Positions 51,336 to 53,434 of a stretch of DNA of 53,434 bases are shown piece by piece (within the stretch, counting starts at the first letter, position 1; each line of letters starts with the position of its first letter). The DNA lies in the NCBI GenBank assembly GCA_012799135.1, contig JAAZLW010000051.1, positions 1-53,434 of the forward strand, in the 5' to 3' direction. The DNA is from Bacillota bacterium. Lineage in GTDB: Bacteria; Bacillota; Limnochordia; DTU087. The notes beneath the pieces were generated by a model that searched no databases, had not been told where the DNA came from, and saw only the letters and a program-made list of their open reading frames with translations. Both the position numbers and the translations under genes were made by a program.

Positions 51336-53372
51336 ATGCGGCAGTGGCTGGTAGTCGGCCTGGTCATGGTCATGCTAGTGAGTCTCGGGCAGGGAACAGC
51401 CCGGGCTACTCTTGAAGGCAATGTCGGAGGCAACGTGATAGTTGCCAATGAGTATATATCCATTATCGTCAATGGAGGCAAGGAAAACACCGGGCGTTTT
51501 TCGATCAATACAACCGGTGGTGATCCAGATAGAATCGGGGATGAGAATAAACCACTGGTCTATGGCATGGCCGATCCCTGGACATCCTATACGACAGTCC
51601 AAATAGATGGACAGAACTACGTGTTTGGTGGGCGCACTCAAACATCCGCCGGACGCCAGGGACCCTTTGGCAAGTTGGTAGTCGGGCCAGAGGTAGTGGA
51701 AGGCAACGTGATACGGACTGTATATCAGTTAGGTGCCATCGAAGCGGAGCAAATGTTGAGCTTTACCCGTAGTAGTACCACTGGCCTTAAGGACACCGCC
51801 CGCATAGCCTATCGGTTGACCAATCGGGATACACTTCCTCACTTAGTGGGAATGCGCTTGATGCTGGATACGATGCTGGGGGCCAATGATGGTGCTCCCT
51901 TCCGAGTCAAAGAGCAGGCAGTTACCACTGATACCTTATATACCAGGGCACAAATGCCTGATTTCTGGCAGGCTTTTGATTCCTTGGCCGATCCCCAGGT
52001 AATGTCTCAGGGTACCCTGAAGGGCATGGGCGTGACTACCCCGGATCGGGTATATTTTACCAATTGGGGCGTGTTGGCTGAGAGTGTCTGGGATTTTGAT
52101 TTCGAAGTTGATCGAATCTTTTTGCGTAAGGGTGAATTCGAGCTAGACTCTGCCATTGCTATGTTCTGGGATCCGATCACTATTCCACCCGGTGAGAGTG
52201 TCACTTGGGTAACATACTACGGCCTCGGCGGGATCACAATTGCGCCAGGGAAACTGTCACTGGGTGTCACATCTCCGGCGATAGTCACCCATTCACCGGA
52301 AGGCCGAACCCGGTTTCCAGTAGTCGCCTATCTAGAGAATAGTGGTGAAGGTGAATTAAGAGAGGTGAGGGCAGGCATTCAGCTGCCAGAGGGACTCTCA
52401 TTAGTTCCGGGTCAGGAGACAGTTGAACGACTCGGTAATCTGGCTGTTGGCGAGTCGGTACAGATCGCTTGGCAGGTAGAAGTGGAGGAAAGAGTTCGCG
52501 GCGAGTTCAGCTATTTGGTCCGTGTGGAAGCGGCTAATAGTGAGCCGAACCAAGTTCAACGTAAAGTGCAGGTTGTGAATCCCGCACGACTACAAGTAGA
52601 CCTCTCTGCCCCACCACGACTTCTGATCGAAAATGGCAGTCTGCAGCCCGTACCCTTTGCTGTCAGGGCCGCTATCACTAATGTTGGTGAGATAGAAGCG
52701 CCGTGGGTGCAGGCGCAATGGCAAGCTCCCTTGGGGTTGCAGCTCGCACCCGGAGAGACACCCCTCAAGCTCAGCGGAGATATAGCACCGGAGGAGAGCC
52801 GCGTCGTTCAGTGGTTCCTTACTCCTACTGATGTAGCCAGTGACAATCTCCCATACTCGGTGAGAGTGGAATCGGGGGCCACTGATGTGCAGGTACTTAA
52901 CGGTTTTATTAGCATACCTCAGCTTCCGCAACTAGTGCGGCTGATCGTTGAGGAGCCTGATGCCGTAGTGACCCCAGGCGACCCCTATAAGGTCGCAATT
53001 AAGGGCTATAACCTGAAAAATATTCAAGAGGCCGAGTTTTTGCTGCAGTTCCCTGTAAAGCTGCTACGTGTGGCCGGCGGCCAGCTAGGGGTGGAACGGG
53101 GACAAGCATTGGCTGCTATTGCGGCAGCTACGGGCGAAAGAGTCCCTATGCAGGTGGAGATTGATCGCGTGCAGGGCATAATCAGGGTGAAAATCACTCA
53201 GCTTTCACAGATGGGAACAGCTCGGTTGACGGGTAACCTGTGTGCTATCCGTTTCCTGGTCATGGATGGAGGCAGTGGCGTAATTCAGTTGCATTCTGCC
53301 CGTCTGACAACCAGTGGTGGCCAGGTGATTGAGCTGGGCACAATGGAATTGCCAGTCACTATAGGCAAATGA
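51336..53372 (+). CDS. Large exported protein with CARDB-like and cohesin-like modules
   Basis: A 678-residue protein with a signal peptide (cleavage likely after GTARA, residue about 24). Residues 25 to about 305 are a beta-rich module I do not recognise (conserved-looking ADPWTSYTTVQIDG and VSWVTYYG-type strands). Two CARDB/NEW3-like Ig repeats lie at about 310-415 and 420-530. Residues about 535-678 resemble a cohesin-type jelly roll (VTPGDPYKVAIKGYNLKNIQEAEF, then a GIIRVKI strand). No transmembrane anchor or sortase motif is seen. It follows tonB by 78 nt and is probably in the same unit. Function unknown; it is too unlike a TonB-dependent barrel to be the receptor itself. Confidence 0.75.
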   Translation: MRQWLVVGLVMVMLVSLGQGTARATLEGNVGGNVIVANEYISIIVNGGKENTGRFSINTTGGDPDRIGDENKPLVYGMADPWTSYTTVQIDGQNYVFGGRTQTSAGRQGPFGKLVVGPEVVEGNVIRTVYQLGAIEAEQMLSFTRSSTTGLKDTARIAYRLTNRDTLPHLVGMRLMLDTMLGANDGAPFRVKEQAVTTDTLYTRAQMPDFWQAFDSLADPQVMSQGTLKGMGVTTPDRVYFTNWGVLAESVWDFDFEVDRIFLRKGEFELDSAIAMFWDPITIPPGESVTWVTYYGLGGITIAPGKLSLGVTSPAIVTHSPEGRTRFPVVAYLENSGEGELREVRAGIQLPEGLSLVPGQETVERLGNLAVGESVQIAWQVEVEERVRGEFSYLVRVEAANSEPNQVQRKVQVVNPARLQVDLSAPPRLLIENGSLQPVPFAVRAAITNVGEIEAPWVQAQWQAPLGLQLAPGETPLKLSGDIAPEESRVVQWFLTPTDVASDNLPYSVRVESGATDVQVLNGFISIPQLPQLVRLIVEEPDAVVTPGDPYKVAIKGYNLKNIQEAEFLLQFPVKLLRVAGGQLGVERGQALAAIAAATGERVPMQVEIDRVQGIIRVKITQLSQMGTARLTGNLCAIRFLVMDGGSGVIQLHSARLTTSGGQVIELGTMELPVTIGK

Positions 53373-53434
53373 AAGCGGGGTACCGGTGGGAGCACACAGA
53401 CTGATCAGCAAAGAATTGACAGGGGGCGGGAGAA
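53373..53434 (+). other. Window end, possible start of next transcription unit
   Basis: No gene is complete here. A TTGACA at 53416-53421 could be a -35 box of a promoter whose -10 falls outside the window. Confidence 0.25.

Overview
The window is one almost fully coding stretch of a bacterial chromosome, moderately GC-rich, with 54 of 55 genes on the plus strand. Gene content and order point to an endospore-forming, flagellated member of the Bacillota: a Bacillus/Clostridium-type fla/che block running into rpsB-tsf-pyrH-frr-uppS-cdsA-dxr-rseP-ispG-proS-polC-rimP-nusA-rnpM-ylxQ-infB-rbfA-nrnA-truB-ribF-rpsO-pnp, then spoIIM, dacF, spoIIAA-spoIIAB-sigF and an alpha/beta-type SASP gene. An ExbB-ExbD-TonB set follows, which is unexpected in a single-membrane Gram-positive. 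Together with sporulation this suggests a deep-branching, possibly two-membrane (diderm) Bacillota lineage such as Limnochordia. That placement is inference, not shown by the sequence.

Layout. 1-11018: flagellar operon from the 3' end of motB through fliL, one switch protein, fliOPQR, flhB, flhA, flhF, flhG, the motility sigma factor, a small conserved-position ORF and a SwrB-position membrane protein. 11019-20407: ribosomal protein S2, EF-Ts, UMP kinase and RRF, then lipid-carrier, phospholipid and isoprenoid genes. 20427-26437: proS with its own promoter, a glycosyltransferase, and a PolC that lacks the usual embedded proofreading exonuclease. 26468-35549: the rimP-nusA-infB-rpsO translation/transcription operon behind a strong promoter and a roughly 235-nt structured leader. 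35735-41789: pnp, a DUF3866 gene, an EndoQ-like PHP nuclease, a histidine phosphatase and spoIIM. 41848-47956: a small membrane protein, deoB, pdp, dacF and the spoIIA operon. 48125-48977: an acetyltransferase converging on a SASP gene that carries a near-consensus sigma-G promoter. 49248-53372: exbB-exbD-tonB and a large exported protein with CARDB-like and cohesin-like modules.

How the parts work together. The first block builds the flagellar export gate, switch and motility sigma factor. The centre makes core translation, RNA-decay and replication proteins plus undecaprenyl phosphate, CDP-diacylglycerol and MEP-pathway isoprenoids. The later genes serve nucleoside salvage, forespore sigma-F control, engulfment and spore DNA protection. 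The final four genes look like an envelope energy-transduction module coupled to a secreted beta-rich protein.

Several intergenic regions carry strong RNA structure: the rpsB, rimP and rpsO leaders, a frr-uppS terminator whose 3' arm is the candidate uppS ribosome binding site, and a hairpin that appears to bridge the deoB Shine-Dalgarno sequence to its start codon. I found no tRNA, rRNA, CRISPR array, insertion sequence or phage gene. All family calls are by eye; no database search or folding program was run.
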